Source: Calditrichota bacterium (GTDB lineage Bacteria > Calditrichota > Calditrichia > Calditrichales > Calditrichaceae). From it: 47,291 bases of DNA. The stretch spans positions 1 through 47,291 of the forward strand of contig JAADIP010000175.1 in NCBI GenBank assembly GCA_013151275.1. The letters are read 5' to 3'. This document shows positions 33,033 to 42,005 of the stretch, piece after piece. The position numbers were made by a program, and so were the translations under genes. The notes below the pieces were generated by a model. It was not told the DNA's origin. It saw only the letters and a list, made by a program, of their open reading frames with translations, and did not search any database. Position 1 is the first letter of the stretch. Each line of letters opens with the position of its first letter.

Positions 33033-34799
33033 ATGATATCCATTTTCAAATCTAAAAAAGATGACAAGACTTTAAAAGATTATTTTGAAATTTTGCAAAC
33101 AATTCCCATGGAGGTCGCGGCTTTTGATCCCGAAGGTAAATTTATTTTCGTGAATGAATATTATTTTACCAACGGCATCCCTTCCAAAGAATTTATCGGC
33201 AAAGACAATGAATACTATTTTTATCGGCTGGGGATCGATCCCAATGCTATTTCCGATCGTAAAAAATATTTTAATCTGGCGTTAAAGCAAAAACGGCTCA
33301 TTCATTTTACCGAAAAATTATTTTTCCCCGATAAAAACAGAACCTACTATTACAAACGGATTTATAAACCCATTATCGATCCGAAAACCAAACGCGTGAC
33401 AGCGGTCTTCCTTTTCGGCAGCAACTTAACGCATGTGATATTGTCTCAAAAAGAATTAAAATATCTTGCCTATCACGATAAACTAACGGGGCTGCGAAAT
33501 CGTGACGCATTTTATGAACAACTGGAGCAATTAGTGCGGGAAACCACGCGCAACAAAAACAACATCAGCGCGGTTTTATTCATCGATTTCGATAACTTTA
33601 AAATCATCAACGATTCCCTCGGTCACGATTACGGGGATATTGTTTTAAGAGAAGCCACCAAGCGGATGCTGCATGGATTAAGAAAAACCGACCTCGTTTT
33701 CAGGCTTGGCGGCGACGAGTTCACCGTTATTCTGAAGAACCTGAAACGCGAGCTTGACGCCGGCAACGTGGCTGAAAAGTTGATCTATCTTCTTTCCAAA
33801 CCCTACCATATCAAAGAAGAGACCATATCTTCCATGACGGCAAGTATCGGTATTGCGCTTATTCCCAGAGACGGACTCGATCGCGACACGATTGTAAAAA
33901 ACGCCGATATGGCAATGTATGACGTTAAGAAAACCGGAAAAGGCGGCTACCGTTATTACGCCTCGGAAATGACGGAAAATTCGATCAAAAGGCTGCAGAT
34001 AATCAACCAGCTCAGAGACGTCATTGAGCACAAAGATTTTGATAATCAGTTTAATATGGTTTACCAGCCGATTATATCGATGAACGGAAAAGCAAACAAC
34101 TATAAAATTATCGGCATAGAAGCCCTGATCCGTTGGAACAACCCGTTATTGGGAGCCGTGCCTCCGGCGATCTTTATCCCCATTGCCGAAGAAAGCAAGC
34201 TTATCCAGTCTTTCAACCAGTGGATCATCCAGCGCAGTATTAATGAATTCAAACAGATTGAGCCTTATCATCGCAACGGATTTTACCTGTCTTTAAATGT
34301 TTCGCCCCGCGGACTTCACTCGGAAGATTTCAGCCGGAACTTACAAAACGCCATGTTAAGAAATCAATTGAACCCCAAATCGCTTCAGGTGGAAATCACC
34401 GAAACAAGTTTATTGGACGACGATCCGGCTATTAAAAAGAATCTGACAGCCCTTTCGGGAATGGGAATTCAATTAGCCATCGATGATTTTGGAACCGGCT
34501 ACGCTTCTCTTAGTTATCTCCAGAGAATCCCCGCGCAAACCATTAAAATCGATCGCAGTTATATTTCGAGACTGAATATCGACGAAAAAGATCAGGACAT
34601 GGTCAGAGCTATTTTGGCGATGGGAAGAAGCCTCAACAAAAATCTGATTGCAGAGGGAGTGGAAACCACCGACCATCTGCATTTTCTGGAAGAAAATTCC
34701 TGCAAACAATTTCAGGGCTATTTATTCAGTAAACCGTTACCGCTGGATAATCTTATCCATTTGATCAGCGAGCACAATATGGAGCTGACCTTGCCGTAA
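33033..34799 (+). CDS. PAS-GGDEF-EAL bifunctional cyclic-di-GMP enzyme
   Basis: 588 aa, cytoplasmic, no membrane segment. A PAS sensor domain (about 15-135: IPMEVAAFDPEGKFIFVNEY, YYKRIYKPI) precedes a GGDEF domain (about 145-305) with YHDKLTGLRNRDAF and an intact RLGGDEF, and an EAL domain (about 325-575). EAL residues needed for phosphodiesterase activity are present: EALIRW, NVSPRGL, EITETSL, IDDFGTGYAS, TIKIDRSYI, EGVET and FQGYLFSKPL. Both synthesis and breakdown of c-di-GMP are therefore possible. The only gene on the plus strand in the left three quarters of the window. The Shine-Dalgarno site is weak (GAAG, about 8 nt before the ATG). Confidence 0.95.
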   Translation: MISIFKSKKDDKTLKDYFEILQTIPMEVAAFDPEGKFIFVNEYYFTNGIPSKEFIGKDNEYYFYRLGIDPNAISDRKKYFNLALKQKRLIHFTEKLFFPDKNRTYYYKRIYKPIIDPKTKRVTAVFLFGSNLTHVILSQKELKYLAYHDKLTGLRNRDAFYEQLEQLVRETTRNKNNISAVLFIDFDNFKIINDSLGHDYGDIVLREATKRMLHGLRKTDLVFRLGGDEFTVILKNLKRELDAGNVAEKLIYLLSKPYHIKEETISSMTASIGIALIPRDGLDRDTIVKNADMAMYDVKKTGKGGYRYYASEMTENSIKRLQIINQLRDVIEHKDFDNQFNMVYQPIISMNGKANNYKIIGIEALIRWNNPLLGAVPPAIFIPIAEESKLIQSFNQWIIQRSINEFKQIEPYHRNGFYLSLNVSPRGLHSEDFSRNLQNAMLRNQLNPKSLQVEITETSLLDDDPAIKKNLTALSGMGIQLAIDDFGTGYASLSYLQRIPAQTIKIDRSYISRLNIDEKDQDMVRAILAMGRSLNKNLIAEGVETTDHLHFLEENSCKQFQGYLFSKPLPLDNLIHLISEHNMELTLP

Positions 34800-34809
34800 G
34801 AGGATCGGT

Positions 34810-35796
34810 TCATTGTTCATTCGGGTAGAGAAAACCCCACTGAGCCCGAAGAGCATCCATAATTTCCATAATGGTTATGGTGTCTTTCAAAGGCATAATA
34901 TCGCTTTCCGTTTTACCTTCTCTCAGGCAGCGGACAACTTCTTCCGCTTCGTAATTATATCCGTTCCCGACCCACTGCGCTTTGATTAATTTATCATCCC
35001 GACCCGGAACGGAAATTGTAATGCCGGCTGGTCTGTAAATGGGACCATGAATTCGTAAATAACCGCGCGTACCGGTAATAATCGTTTCCGAAGGCGTGAT
35101 ACTTCTCAAAGATGCGTACAAATTCGCCATCTTTTCATCGCGATAGCGGAAAATCATACTTACCTGTTCATCCACTCCCGTCTTTCCCATAAAAGCCATA
35201 CTCGCCATTTCGCTCGGAGCGCCAAACAGCCACTGGCTTAAAGCGATCGGATACACTCCGATATCCAGCAATGCCCCGCCGCCCAAACGGGGATCGAACA
35301 ATCGATGCTTCGGATCAAAAGTCGGATTAAATCCAAGACCACCGGTTAACAAACGCGCTTCGCCAATCACACCGTCGGCTAAAAGTTCTTTCACTTTCGT
35401 CATCACAGGCAAAAACCGCGTCCACATGGCTTCCATCAAGAACAAATTTTTATTGCGGGCTGACTCAATAACTTCTTTTGCCTGTTTCGCGTTCAGCGTA
35501 AAAGATTTTTCGCACAGTACGGCTTTGCCGTGTTCAAGGCAGAGCAAAATATCTTCGTAATGACGTCCGTGAGGGGTTGAAATGTAAACAACCCGCACCC
35601 GATCATTTTTAACGAGCTCCTCATAGCTGCCGTGATAATACTTTACTCCGAATTTTTGAGCAAAACTTCGGGCTTTTTCCGCATCCCGGGAGCCGACCGC
35701 TGTTAATTCCGCGTCTTTAACAAAACGCAAACCTTCGGCAAAACTGTGGGCAATGCCTCCGATGCCCATAATTCCCCATTTGATTTTTTCTTCCAT
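34810..35796 (-). CDS. Gfo/Idh/MocA-family NAD(P)-dependent oxidoreductase
   Basis: 328 aa from the ATG at 35796 (AAGGAAG 5 nt upstream); a longer open frame reaches 35883 but adds unrelated residues. The N-terminal Rossmann fold has WGIMGIGGIAHSFAEGL and AVGSRDAEKARSFAQKFG. The usual EKP motif is CEKS (in GKAVLCEKSFTLNAKQAKEV). The C-terminal domain shows LDIGVYPIALSQWLFG with the Asp-x-x-x-Tyr pattern of this family. It resembles trans-dihydrodiol and 1,5-anhydro-type sugar dehydrogenases in the EAMWTRFLPV segment. Substrate is unknown, probably a sugar or sugar derivative. It converges with the GGDEF-EAL gene (10-nt gap). Confidence 0.9.
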   Translation of the reverse strand: MEEKIKWGIMGIGGIAHSFAEGLRFVKDAELTAVGSRDAEKARSFAQKFGVKYYHGSYEELVKNDRVRVVYISTPHGRHYEDILLCLEHGKAVLCEKSFTLNAKQAKEVIESARNKNLFLMEAMWTRFLPVMTKVKELLADGVIGEARLLTGGLGFNPTFDPKHRLFDPRLGGGALLDIGVYPIALSQWLFGAPSEMASMAFMGKTGVDEQVSMIFRYRDEKMANLYASLRSITPSETIITGTRGYLRIHGPIYRPAGITISVPGRDDKLIKAQWVGNGYNYEAEEVVRCLREGKTESDIMPLKDTITIMEIMDALRAQWGFLYPNEQ

Positions 35797-35943
35797 TTTA
35801 CTTCCTTTCGATAAAAAACCGGGAATCTGCAAACAAGGTTCGTATTCTCCTTCCGCCCGAGCAAGCGCACGGTCGGACGCCACGGATCTGCGGCGAGCAA
35901 AAAGTAAACAAGAACGGCTTAACCGAAGGCGCTTCGGGTTCTT

Positions 35944-36621
35944 CTAAAAAAATTCCTGATCGAAGAACAAGTTAACGCGCTTTATTCCCTTTATTCCCCG
36001 CAGCTTTTTAATAAACGCGCCGTGGTCTATTTTGTGTTTCAAAATCACGTAAAACGATAGTTCAAGGTCGCCGTTTTCGCCAAGCGATTTTGCATTGATC
36101 AAACGGTAGTTTCGGCAATATTCATCCATCACGGGCTGATAAATCAGCTCTTCGTCTCCGGCGCCCGCGCTCAACACAAATTGCAGTAAAAATTCCTTTT
36201 TGGTGGGAATCATTAAATCGGTCCGCTTTAACAGAACAGCAACAAGCCCAATTCCGACCGCGCCGCCCAACGCCAGTTTATGAAGCCCCACTCCGGCAGC
36301 CATGCCTATTGTCAATGCAAAAAAGATAAACACAATGTCCTGAGTCTCTTTTACCGCAGTGCGGAATCGAATAATGGACATGGCGCCGACCAACCCGAAA
36401 GCCCGCGCCAAATTATTCCCGATAACCATAATCACAAGCGAGGTTATCATTGCCAGCACAATCAACGAGTTAACAAATGTGTTCAGATAACCCGGACCTT
36501 CATAGGTTTTTCTGTAAAAATAGGCGACAATTAATCCGCCGATAAAAGCTACCGCTAAATTTTTCAAGCCGTCCTGTAAAGAAATATTCCATTGAAATAT
36601 TTGATACATGTCCTGAAACAT
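35944..36621 (-). CDS. DUF4956 family membrane protein
   Basis: 225 aa from the ATG at 36621 (GAGG 6 nt upstream; the longer frame from 36672 lacks a ribosome site). Three to four membrane segments lie in the first 135 residues (LAVAFIGGLIVAYFYRK, FVNSLIVLAMITSLVIMVIG, IVFIFFALTIGMAAGVGL, GAVGIGLVAVLL). The signature GLVGAMSIIRFRTAVKETQD lies between them and is diagnostic of DUF4956. A soluble C-terminal domain (about 150-225) with a ferredoxin-like pattern follows. The family commonly sits beside VTC-domain polyphosphate polymerases, as here, and may form their membrane partner or a channel. Function is not established. Confidence 0.88.
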   Translation of the reverse strand: MFQDMYQIFQWNISLQDGLKNLAVAFIGGLIVAYFYRKTYEGPGYLNTFVNSLIVLAMITSLVIMVIGNNLARAFGLVGAMSIIRFRTAVKETQDIVFIFFALTIGMAAGVGLHKLALGGAVGIGLVAVLLKRTDLMIPTKKEFLLQFVLSAGAGDEELIYQPVMDEYCRNYRLINAKSLGENGDLELSFYVILKHKIDHGAFIKKLRGIKGIKRVNLFFDQEFF

Positions 36622-36702
36622 GGAGCGCCTCTCTTTTACAAATTTGAAATCATTTTTACCTTTCCCTGACATGGAATTCTTCGGGAAAGGTTAATCCTTA
36701 TT

Positions 36703-37455
36703 TTAAATAAACGCCAATACATTCCGGCGGTGCATCACTCCGAAATACCGCTCCGACTCCAGGCAGATGGTGTATTTGGACAACGCCTGCCGATAGAGCT
36801 GATATTTATGAATCAACCTGTTCAACCATCCGGGAAAGCCGTCACAAAACTTGATTTCCAGAATAAAAAATTCATTCATCACTATTTGCGAAAAATCGTC
36901 GCTAAACATATCTGTGGTTTTGGGGAACAATCGATAGCGTAAGTTTTTATCCAGCGTAATCCGTAAATCGCTGTTGTAATTCCCGATCAGCGGCTCCCGG
37001 TCATAAACAACCAAAGCGGTGGGAATTAGATTGCTCCTGAAAACATGATGCAAAAAATATCCGGCGTTTTGTCTCGCTTCTTTGAACCCTTTTAAATTTT
37101 CGACAACCAAATCCGGATTTCCTTCTTCAAGAAATTCCGGCACATCTTTCAAATAAATGGGCGCTCTGTTTTTCCAAACGTAATTTTCCCATTTCCGCTT
37201 AATCTCTAAAAACACCAGACTTTCGGAATCTCCGTAGTCGTAAGCGCGGATGCGCAATTTTTTTCGATACAATAATCCCTGGATCTTTTCATGATAAAAC
37301 TGTAACCGATAGGTGTCTAAATAGACAGAGCGCACGATATAATCGCTGGTTTCTTCGGGCAGGTAACCGTCTCTGCGGGTAAAAAACAGCAGCTCCCTGC
37401 GGATATTTTCCATGAACCGCACCGGAACCAAAAATTTATATTCCATTCGCCTCAT
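36703..37455 (-). CDS. VTC-domain polyphosphate polymerase-like protein
   Basis: 250 aa, soluble. The tunnel-shaped VTC catalytic domain is recognised by MEYKFLVP at the start, VRSVYLDT, YRKKLRIRAYDYG, LVFLEIKRKW and NEFFILEIKFCDGFPGW. Basic residues (K/R in RKKLRIR and EIKRK) and the acidic Glu of ILEIKF correspond to the polyphosphate- and metal-binding sites of yeast Vtc4. It likely polymerises phosphate from ATP at the membrane. An alternative start at 37446 (MEYKF) has GAGG only 3 nt away. It sits 81 nt upstream of the DUF4956 gene and 27 nt downstream of the HlyD-like gene. Family placement is strong; activity is inferred. Confidence 0.88.
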   Translation of the reverse strand: MRRMEYKFLVPVRFMENIRRELLFFTRRDGYLPEETSDYIVRSVYLDTYRLQFYHEKIQGLLYRKKLRIRAYDYGDSESLVFLEIKRKWENYVWKNRAPIYLKDVPEFLEEGNPDLVVENLKGFKEARQNAGYFLHHVFRSNLIPTALVVYDREPLIGNYNSDLRITLDKNLRYRLFPKTTDMFSDDFSQIVMNEFFILEIKFCDGFPGWLNRLIHKYQLYRQALSKYTICLESERYFGVMHRRNVLAFI

Positions 37456-37482
37456 TTAAACCGCCTGCCTGTAAAGCGTTGA

Positions 37483-38544
37483 TTAAAGGAAAGAGCGCAA
37501 AAAGTCCAGGACAATCTGATTGAGCTTTTTGCGCGTTACCACAATTTTGCCTTTTAAAATCATCCCCGGAAATAAAGACAGATCCGAATTTGGAATCAAA
37601 GCGTATCCGTAATTAAAATTTTTACCGGCAATGGTAATTGCGGTTGAACTTTTACTCAAAATCGTACCTTTTTTTATTTGTCCGTTTTCGGGATTTATTA
37701 AAGTTATTTCTGAATTTTTTATTAGAACCGACTGCGCTGACGCCGGCACCATCACAAGGGCTACGAGGTTTTTTACTGAATAAACGTGCAGTAAAGTATC
37801 GCCCAGAAAACGGTAAACAACACGACCGCTAAAAGGAGCGATCAAATTCAACGCGTTCCGCCGTTTTGTTAATATCGCAAGCCGATCTTGCAGCGCCGCA
37901 AGCTGCGCTTTGATGAAATTGATCCTTTGTGTTTTAGCGCCTGTTTTTAAAGCCGAAATTTTGGAACGAATCGCTTCCGCTTGTTTTTGAGCTTCGGTGG
38001 TAACAGCCTGCTGCACATCGTATTCTTCCTGAGAAATCAGCTTGTTTTTTAGCAGCTCTCTTTTTCTTTCCAGAATTTGCTTTTCGGCGGTTAATTTAGC
38101 CTGAAGCGCTTCCAACCGATGCTGCATCTCTTCGATTAACGGCTGTTTTTCTCCCGAAGCGTAAACCGTTAATTCCGATTCTTTTACCAAAATATCATTT
38201 TTCAAATCCGTAATTTCCTGATTAAGTAATTCCGAACGAATTACGCCCAGCGGTTCGCCCGAATCTATTGAAGCGGATTCAAACAGCGATTTTTGCCATT
38301 GTAAAGAGATTTGATCGCCGCGTTCAAAGGTAAATTCCGTTAATAAACGCTGCCTTCCCTGAACATGATTTTTAACTATCGAGGAAATCTGAGAATTGTT
38401 TTTGCGTATCACCAGCCATTCTTCGGAGGGTAAAAGTCTGGCGGGGATGGTGATCGATTGGGGTATCCTTATCGGCAGCGACAGAATTACAATCAATAAA
38501 AAAATGAAAAGAACCGATAAAAAGACCTTCTTCTTAAAATCCAT
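37483..38544 (-). CDS. HlyD-like membrane fusion protein
   Basis: 353 aa. One N-terminal transmembrane segment (about 7-25, VFLSVLFIFLLIVILSLPI), then a beta region. A long coiled-coil follows (about 110-235: LNQEITDLKNDILVKESELT, EEMQHRLEALQAKLTAEKQI, AALQDRLAILTKRRN). The barrel-sandwich lipoyl-like domain comes next (LIAPFSGRVVYRFLGD), then a beta-barrel domain ending in FPGMILKGKIVV. This is the layout of periplasmic adaptors of efflux or type I secretion pumps. No ATPase, permease or outer-membrane channel is adjacent; the neighbours are VTC and DUF4956 genes. GGGAG lies about 13 nt before the ATG, longer than usual. Its partner is unknown. Confidence 0.85.
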   Translation of the reverse strand: MDFKKKVFLSVLFIFLLIVILSLPIRIPQSITIPARLLPSEEWLVIRKNNSQISSIVKNHVQGRQRLLTEFTFERGDQISLQWQKSLFESASIDSGEPLGVIRSELLNQEITDLKNDILVKESELTVYASGEKQPLIEEMQHRLEALQAKLTAEKQILERKRELLKNKLISQEEYDVQQAVTTEAQKQAEAIRSKISALKTGAKTQRINFIKAQLAALQDRLAILTKRRNALNLIAPFSGRVVYRFLGDTLLHVYSVKNLVALVMVPASAQSVLIKNSEITLINPENGQIKKGTILSKSSTAITIAGKNFNYGYALIPNSDLSLFPGMILKGKIVVTRKKLNQIVLDFLRSFL

Positions 38545-38884
38545 TTAAAAATTGTCGCTCCCTTTATTCTTAATGAAAACCTAACTTATAATTAACAACC
38601 GCCAAAATCAAATGGAGTTAAAACAGGTATTTTAAAAAGAAAATTATTAAGAATGTTAAAAGAAAAGCCCGGAAACTCCGGGCTTAAAATACAGAAATCA
38701 TAAGGGCTGTCATTTTAGTTTAAAACACTGCTCCCGCCGTCTCTTATGAAAAATCCTTAACCGAAAGCTAAAATCACCGCTTTTTGAATAATGCGAAGCC
38801 TTCCGAATTTCTCCGTTTCCGGACCGCAGAACAGCGGAATTACAGCTTGTAAAATTTTTTTAATGATTTGCTTTCATCGAAAAG
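38545..38884. other. 340-bp gap with a terminator and no recognised gene
   Basis: Lies between the starts and ends of two minus-strand genes. It holds the hairpin at 38665-38685; otherwise I see no coding potential or RNA. The part nearest 38545 may carry the promoter of the HlyD-like/VTC/DUF4956 operon. Confidence 0.5.
38665..38685 (-). terminator. Rho-independent terminator
   Basis: Perfect 9-bp stem AAGCCCGGA / TCCGGGCTT with a 3-nt loop, followed on the minus strand by TTCTTTTAAC. It is about 200 nt past the DUF2147 stop, so it may end that transcript or insulate the HlyD-like operon. Confidence 0.8.
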
Positions 38885-39328
38885 CTACTTCACCCGGTAC
38901 CAGGTCTGGGTTCGATAGAAAAAAGCAATATAGCCGCGTACCTTTAATTTTCCGTCTTCGATCCACAGCTTGCAGCGATAAATTTTTCCCTTCTTGGGAT
39001 CAAGGATGGTTCCTCCCGTGTATTCATTGCCATCCTTTACCATGTCCTTAATTATTTCCATGCCCAACACCAGTTGATCTTTTCTGGGGTCATCATCCGG
39101 GCATTTGTCGCACTTGGGATTGGGATCTTCGCCGGGTTTGCGAAACAGCGAGTCAACCCGTCCGTAGAATTTACCGTCTCTCATGTAAATTTCCACGATG
39201 GATTTGGGTTGATTCGTTTCATCATCAATTGTTTTCCATTTGCCGATAATCGGATCCTGCTGGGCGAAACTCAACTGGCTCAAGCCCAACAGAATCAACA
39301 CTAACAAGATTGTGAAATACTTGCTCAT
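38885..39328 (-). CDS. DUF2147 family periplasmic protein
   Basis: 147 aa with signal peptide (about 1-22, ending LSFAQ). Beta-rich lipocalin-like domain: IIGKWKTIDDETNQPKSIVE, KFYGRVDSLF, CDKCPDDDPRK, LVLGMEIIKDM and GGTILDPKKGKIYRCKLWI, all standard in DUF2147. The two Cys of CDKC are conserved in the family. Function is unknown; relatives are exported and often stand alone, as here. GGGAG lies 8 nt before the ATG. Confidence 0.9.
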   Translation of the reverse strand: MSKYFTILLVLILLGLSQLSFAQQDPIIGKWKTIDDETNQPKSIVEIYMRDGKFYGRVDSLFRKPGEDPNPKCDKCPDDDPRKDQLVLGMEIIKDMVKDGNEYTGGTILDPKKGKIYRCKLWIEDGKLKVRGYIAFFYRTQTWYRVK

Positions 39329-39509
39329 ACTTAAATCTCCCTGTTTGGTTCAATTAAGCGGATTTAATTTTACTAAAAAAAGGATTTTCGCACTAAAATG
39401 CAAAAGTTTAATTTCACAAAATACGTTATTCAATCGCTTTAATTTAAGGTATCGCACGAGCGGCGGAATGGGTTTTATCATTCTTTTCCCGTTACAAAAT
39501 TTTCTGTCG

Positions 39510-40238
39510 TTAGGCAAAAATTTCGTTAATCAGGCGAACGGCGTAATCCTGATCCATGAAAAACGGACTGGTTGCCACGGTAATTAAACACGCCTTTTCG
39601 ATCCATTGCCTGATGCGTTCAATCTTGTAGCCGTCGTCAATGTAGCGCATCTCGGGCGCGAATACATCCAGATCCAAATCCAGAATCAGGGGCTGATCGA
39701 ATTCAATATCGAAATCCTTGCTGGCGTTAATTACATGCGCTTTTGAAAACAGCTTCAGCGCCAGAGCGGGTTTTATGAAATTCCCCACATTCAATGTTCT
39801 GTTAGTATAAGCAAATACTTTTTCCAAATCCAGATTTCCGTTCAATTTAAAATCCGGAAAACGGGGCGGATCGCGCATATCCGAATGCTGATCCACGTGC
39901 ACCAGCGGCAATCCTGCGGGAATTATCCCCTTTTTAAACCCGTACAGCCAAAAGAAAAAGGCGTGGTTGTGATTGTCAAAAACGAACGTTTCTTTGCCTT
40001 TAAACTGCGTGATTACAAACTTCTGCAGACCGGTTTTATTGTGTTCGATGCCATCCTCTATTTCGGAGAATACGATCTCTTGTCCCGCTTTTACATCTTT
40101 CAATGTTCCTTTGCAAACAGGCGGAATAAAAATCTTTTTGTTCACCCGCCGGTCGTAAGAAAAGGCGTTATTGCCTTCGGGTTCTTCGAGATAAAAACCG
40201 TTGTAAAATAATTCAACAGCGGGCAGTTCAAACTTCAA
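39510..40238 (-). CDS. UPF0489 family protein (arginase/deacetylase-fold-like)
   Basis: About 242 aa, cytoplasmic. Family hallmarks are FDNHNHAFFFWLYG, then LVHVDQHSDMRDPP and LILDLDLDVFAPEM. The D-x-H-x-D and D-x-D-x-D arrangement matches the metal-binding motifs of the ureohydrolase (arginase/HDAC) superfamily, and this link is my inference. Members occur in bacteria and eukaryotes (human C5orf22) and have no established reaction. TTG codons at 40244 and 40238 both open the frame; CAGGGA is 6 nt from 40238 and abuts 40244, so 40238 is chosen. It stands alone between the DUF2147 gene and citF. Confidence 0.85.
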   Translation of the reverse strand: MKFELPAVELFYNGFYLEEPEGNNAFSYDRRVNKKIFIPPVCKGTLKDVKAGQEIVFSEIEDGIEHNKTGLQKFVITQFKGKETFVFDNHNHAFFFWLYGFKKGIIPAGLPLVHVDQHSDMRDPPRFPDFKLNGNLDLEKVFAYTNRTLNVGNFIKPALALKLFSKAHVINASKDFDIEFDQPLILDLDLDVFAPEMRYIDDGYKIERIRQWIEKACLITVATSPFFMDQDYAVRLINEIFA

Positions 40239-40312
40239 CTTCAATCCCTGTTTTTATTTCAGAAGATAAAGGCTGCCGGCGCGGAGTTCAAGCCTTTTGC
40301 AAAAACAAGCAA

Positions 40313-40337
40313 AAAGCCCGGTTTTCCGCCGGGCTTT
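40313..40337 (-). terminator. Rho-independent terminator after citF
   Basis: A 9-bp stem AAAGCCCGG / CCGGGCTTT with a 7-nt loop, followed on the minus strand by TTGCTTGTTTTT. It lies about 55 nt after the citF stop. Confidence 0.85.
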
Positions 40338-40391
40338 CGTCGTTTTTAATTTAACGTTAAATCGCTTGATATTTTCGGTAATGTCCAAATG

Positions 40392-41942
40392 TCAAACCGC
40401 ATCCAATTCCCGAACCGCGTCTATTACTGTTCCGTCCCGCCATTCAATAACCGCCACCACCCGATCCTTTGTTTTCGGTTTTTCCGGCTTGCCGGTTATT
40501 TCGATAGCCTTTTCATGGAGTTCTTCGATGGAAACCAGCGGCAAATCGCTTCCCTTTAAACGGTTAAGCAGATCATGTCGTTTGGGATTAACGGCAATAC
40601 CGTAATCGGTCACCACGGCGTCAATCACATCGCCCGGCGCCGTAATGGTGTGCACGCGGTCAACGATAATCGGGTTTTTCTTGCGGTACAGGGGAACGGT
40701 AATAATGGTCATATAGGCATCCGCGGCGTCCTGAAATCCGCCGATTCCGTGCAACAGCCAGCCGTCCGAGTGTGTGTTGACGTTTACGTTAAAATCCAGA
40801 TCGACCTCGGTGCCGCCCAAAACAGAGGCTTTGACCAACGGCGCGAAGCATCCTTTTGTGTGATAGTTGTACGAAACAAAGGGGTTGGTTTCGATGTGGT
40901 TCCAGTTGTCGCGCAGCGATTCCACGCCGGCAAGATCGAACGATTGTCCGTCAAGAATAAAACGGGTCAATCCCTCTTTAAGAATGTCAACCAAAAATTT
41001 TGTGGATCCGCCGCGCACAAAATCGGCGACTACTCTTTTCTCGCGCATGTAATCAGCCACGTATTTGACAAACGCCAAAGACATTCCGCCCGCTCCCGCC
41101 TGAAAAGAAAAACCGGATTCGTCCATCAAACCGCTGTCACGAACCAACTGCGCGGCGTAAGCGGCAATCTTTAAACGGTTGGGGTCTTCGGTGATTTTGG
41201 TGGTTCCGGAAACGATTTTTGTCGGATCGCCTAATTTTTCGACAGGTACCACGTAATCGACATTGCCGCCTTCAATGGACCAGGGATAGGTCGGGAAAGG
41301 CACAAGATTATCGGTAACAACGACCACCTTATCGGCATAAAGAGAATCGGCGAGGGCAAAACCGAGAGGACCGCAGGCGGAAGGTCCGTAAACGCCGTTG
41401 GCGTTGCCGTGGGTGTCTGCGGTCGGCGCCGCAATAAACGCAACATCGATGTGCAAATCGCCGTCCTGAATGGCACGATAGCGACCGCCGTGAGAACGGA
41501 GCACGGCGATTTTTTCCATTCCGCCCACGGTACACAATCTGCCCACAGGACCGTTCATCGATCCCTGAATTTGGCTGATTACGCCTTTTTTGATGTGATC
41601 TACCAGAGGCTCGTGAACCGGGAATAAAGCGGAAGGCGCCAGAACCAGATTCTTGAGTCCCCTCGCCGCCAGCTTTTCCATCACCATGTTCACCAGATAA
41701 TCGCCGTTCCTTAAGTGATGATGGAACGAGATGGTCATGCCGTCCCTTATTTCGAGCCGATCTATGACTTCATCCAGATTTTTTAACACCTTGCTTCCCG
41801 TGTAATCCGCGCCGCTCGGAATGGGGGGTCCCGCTTTTTTTCCCGCAGGTCTATGCCCGCCGATTCCTTTGAACGGGATTGCCGGGTTTCCGTTAATTTC
41901 CGTGGGAACTTCCCGTCCGAGGGCATTTTTTACCATTTTCAT
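40392..41942 (-). CDS. citF: Citrate lyase alpha subunit (citrate CoA/ACP transferase)
   Basis: 516 aa, the normal CitF length (E. coli about 510). Transfers the thioester carrier from acetate to citrate, giving the activated citryl-thioester that is then cleaved. Family features: KNALGREVPTEINGNPAIPF-type N-terminus, MTISFHHHLRNGDYLVNMVM, IQGSMNGPVGRL, VAFIAAPTADTHGNANGVYG, SGTTKITEDPNRLKIAAYAA, VADFVRGGSTKFLVDIL and ITAPGDVIDAVVTDYGIAVN. GGAG lies 6 nt before the ATG. No citD (ACP), citE, citC, citG or citX is nearby; instead a TrmB/citryl-CoA lyase operon diverges from it. It may therefore act as a free citrate:CoA transferase using acetyl-CoA. That is inference; the family call is firm. 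Confidence 0.93.
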   Translation of the reverse strand: MKMVKNALGREVPTEINGNPAIPFKGIGGHRPAGKKAGPPIPSGADYTGSKVLKNLDEVIDRLEIRDGMTISFHHHLRNGDYLVNMVMEKLAARGLKNLVLAPSALFPVHEPLVDHIKKGVISQIQGSMNGPVGRLCTVGGMEKIAVLRSHGGRYRAIQDGDLHIDVAFIAAPTADTHGNANGVYGPSACGPLGFALADSLYADKVVVVTDNLVPFPTYPWSIEGGNVDYVVPVEKLGDPTKIVSGTTKITEDPNRLKIAAYAAQLVRDSGLMDESGFSFQAGAGGMSLAFVKYVADYMREKRVVADFVRGGSTKFLVDILKEGLTRFILDGQSFDLAGVESLRDNWNHIETNPFVSYNYHTKGCFAPLVKASVLGGTEVDLDFNVNVNTHSDGWLLHGIGGFQDAADAYMTIITVPLYRKKNPIIVDRVHTITAPGDVIDAVVTDYGIAVNPKRHDLLNRLKGSDLPLVSIEELHEKAIEITGKPEKPKTKDRVVAVIEWRDGTVIDAVRELDAV

Positions 41943-42005
41943 AACAGACTCCTGCCATAATTTTTTAATCTTTTCTTGTGCTATGTTTTTTTAATGTCTA
42001 AATTA

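Noticed and set aside
35797-35883. Longer N-terminus for the Gfo/Idh/MocA gene
   Set aside because: The added 29 residues do not belong to the family and the internal ATG at 35796 has an AAGGAAG site.
40575-41174. Plus-strand open frame of 199 codons
   Set aside because: Antisense to citF, which has strong family motifs and a good ribosome site.
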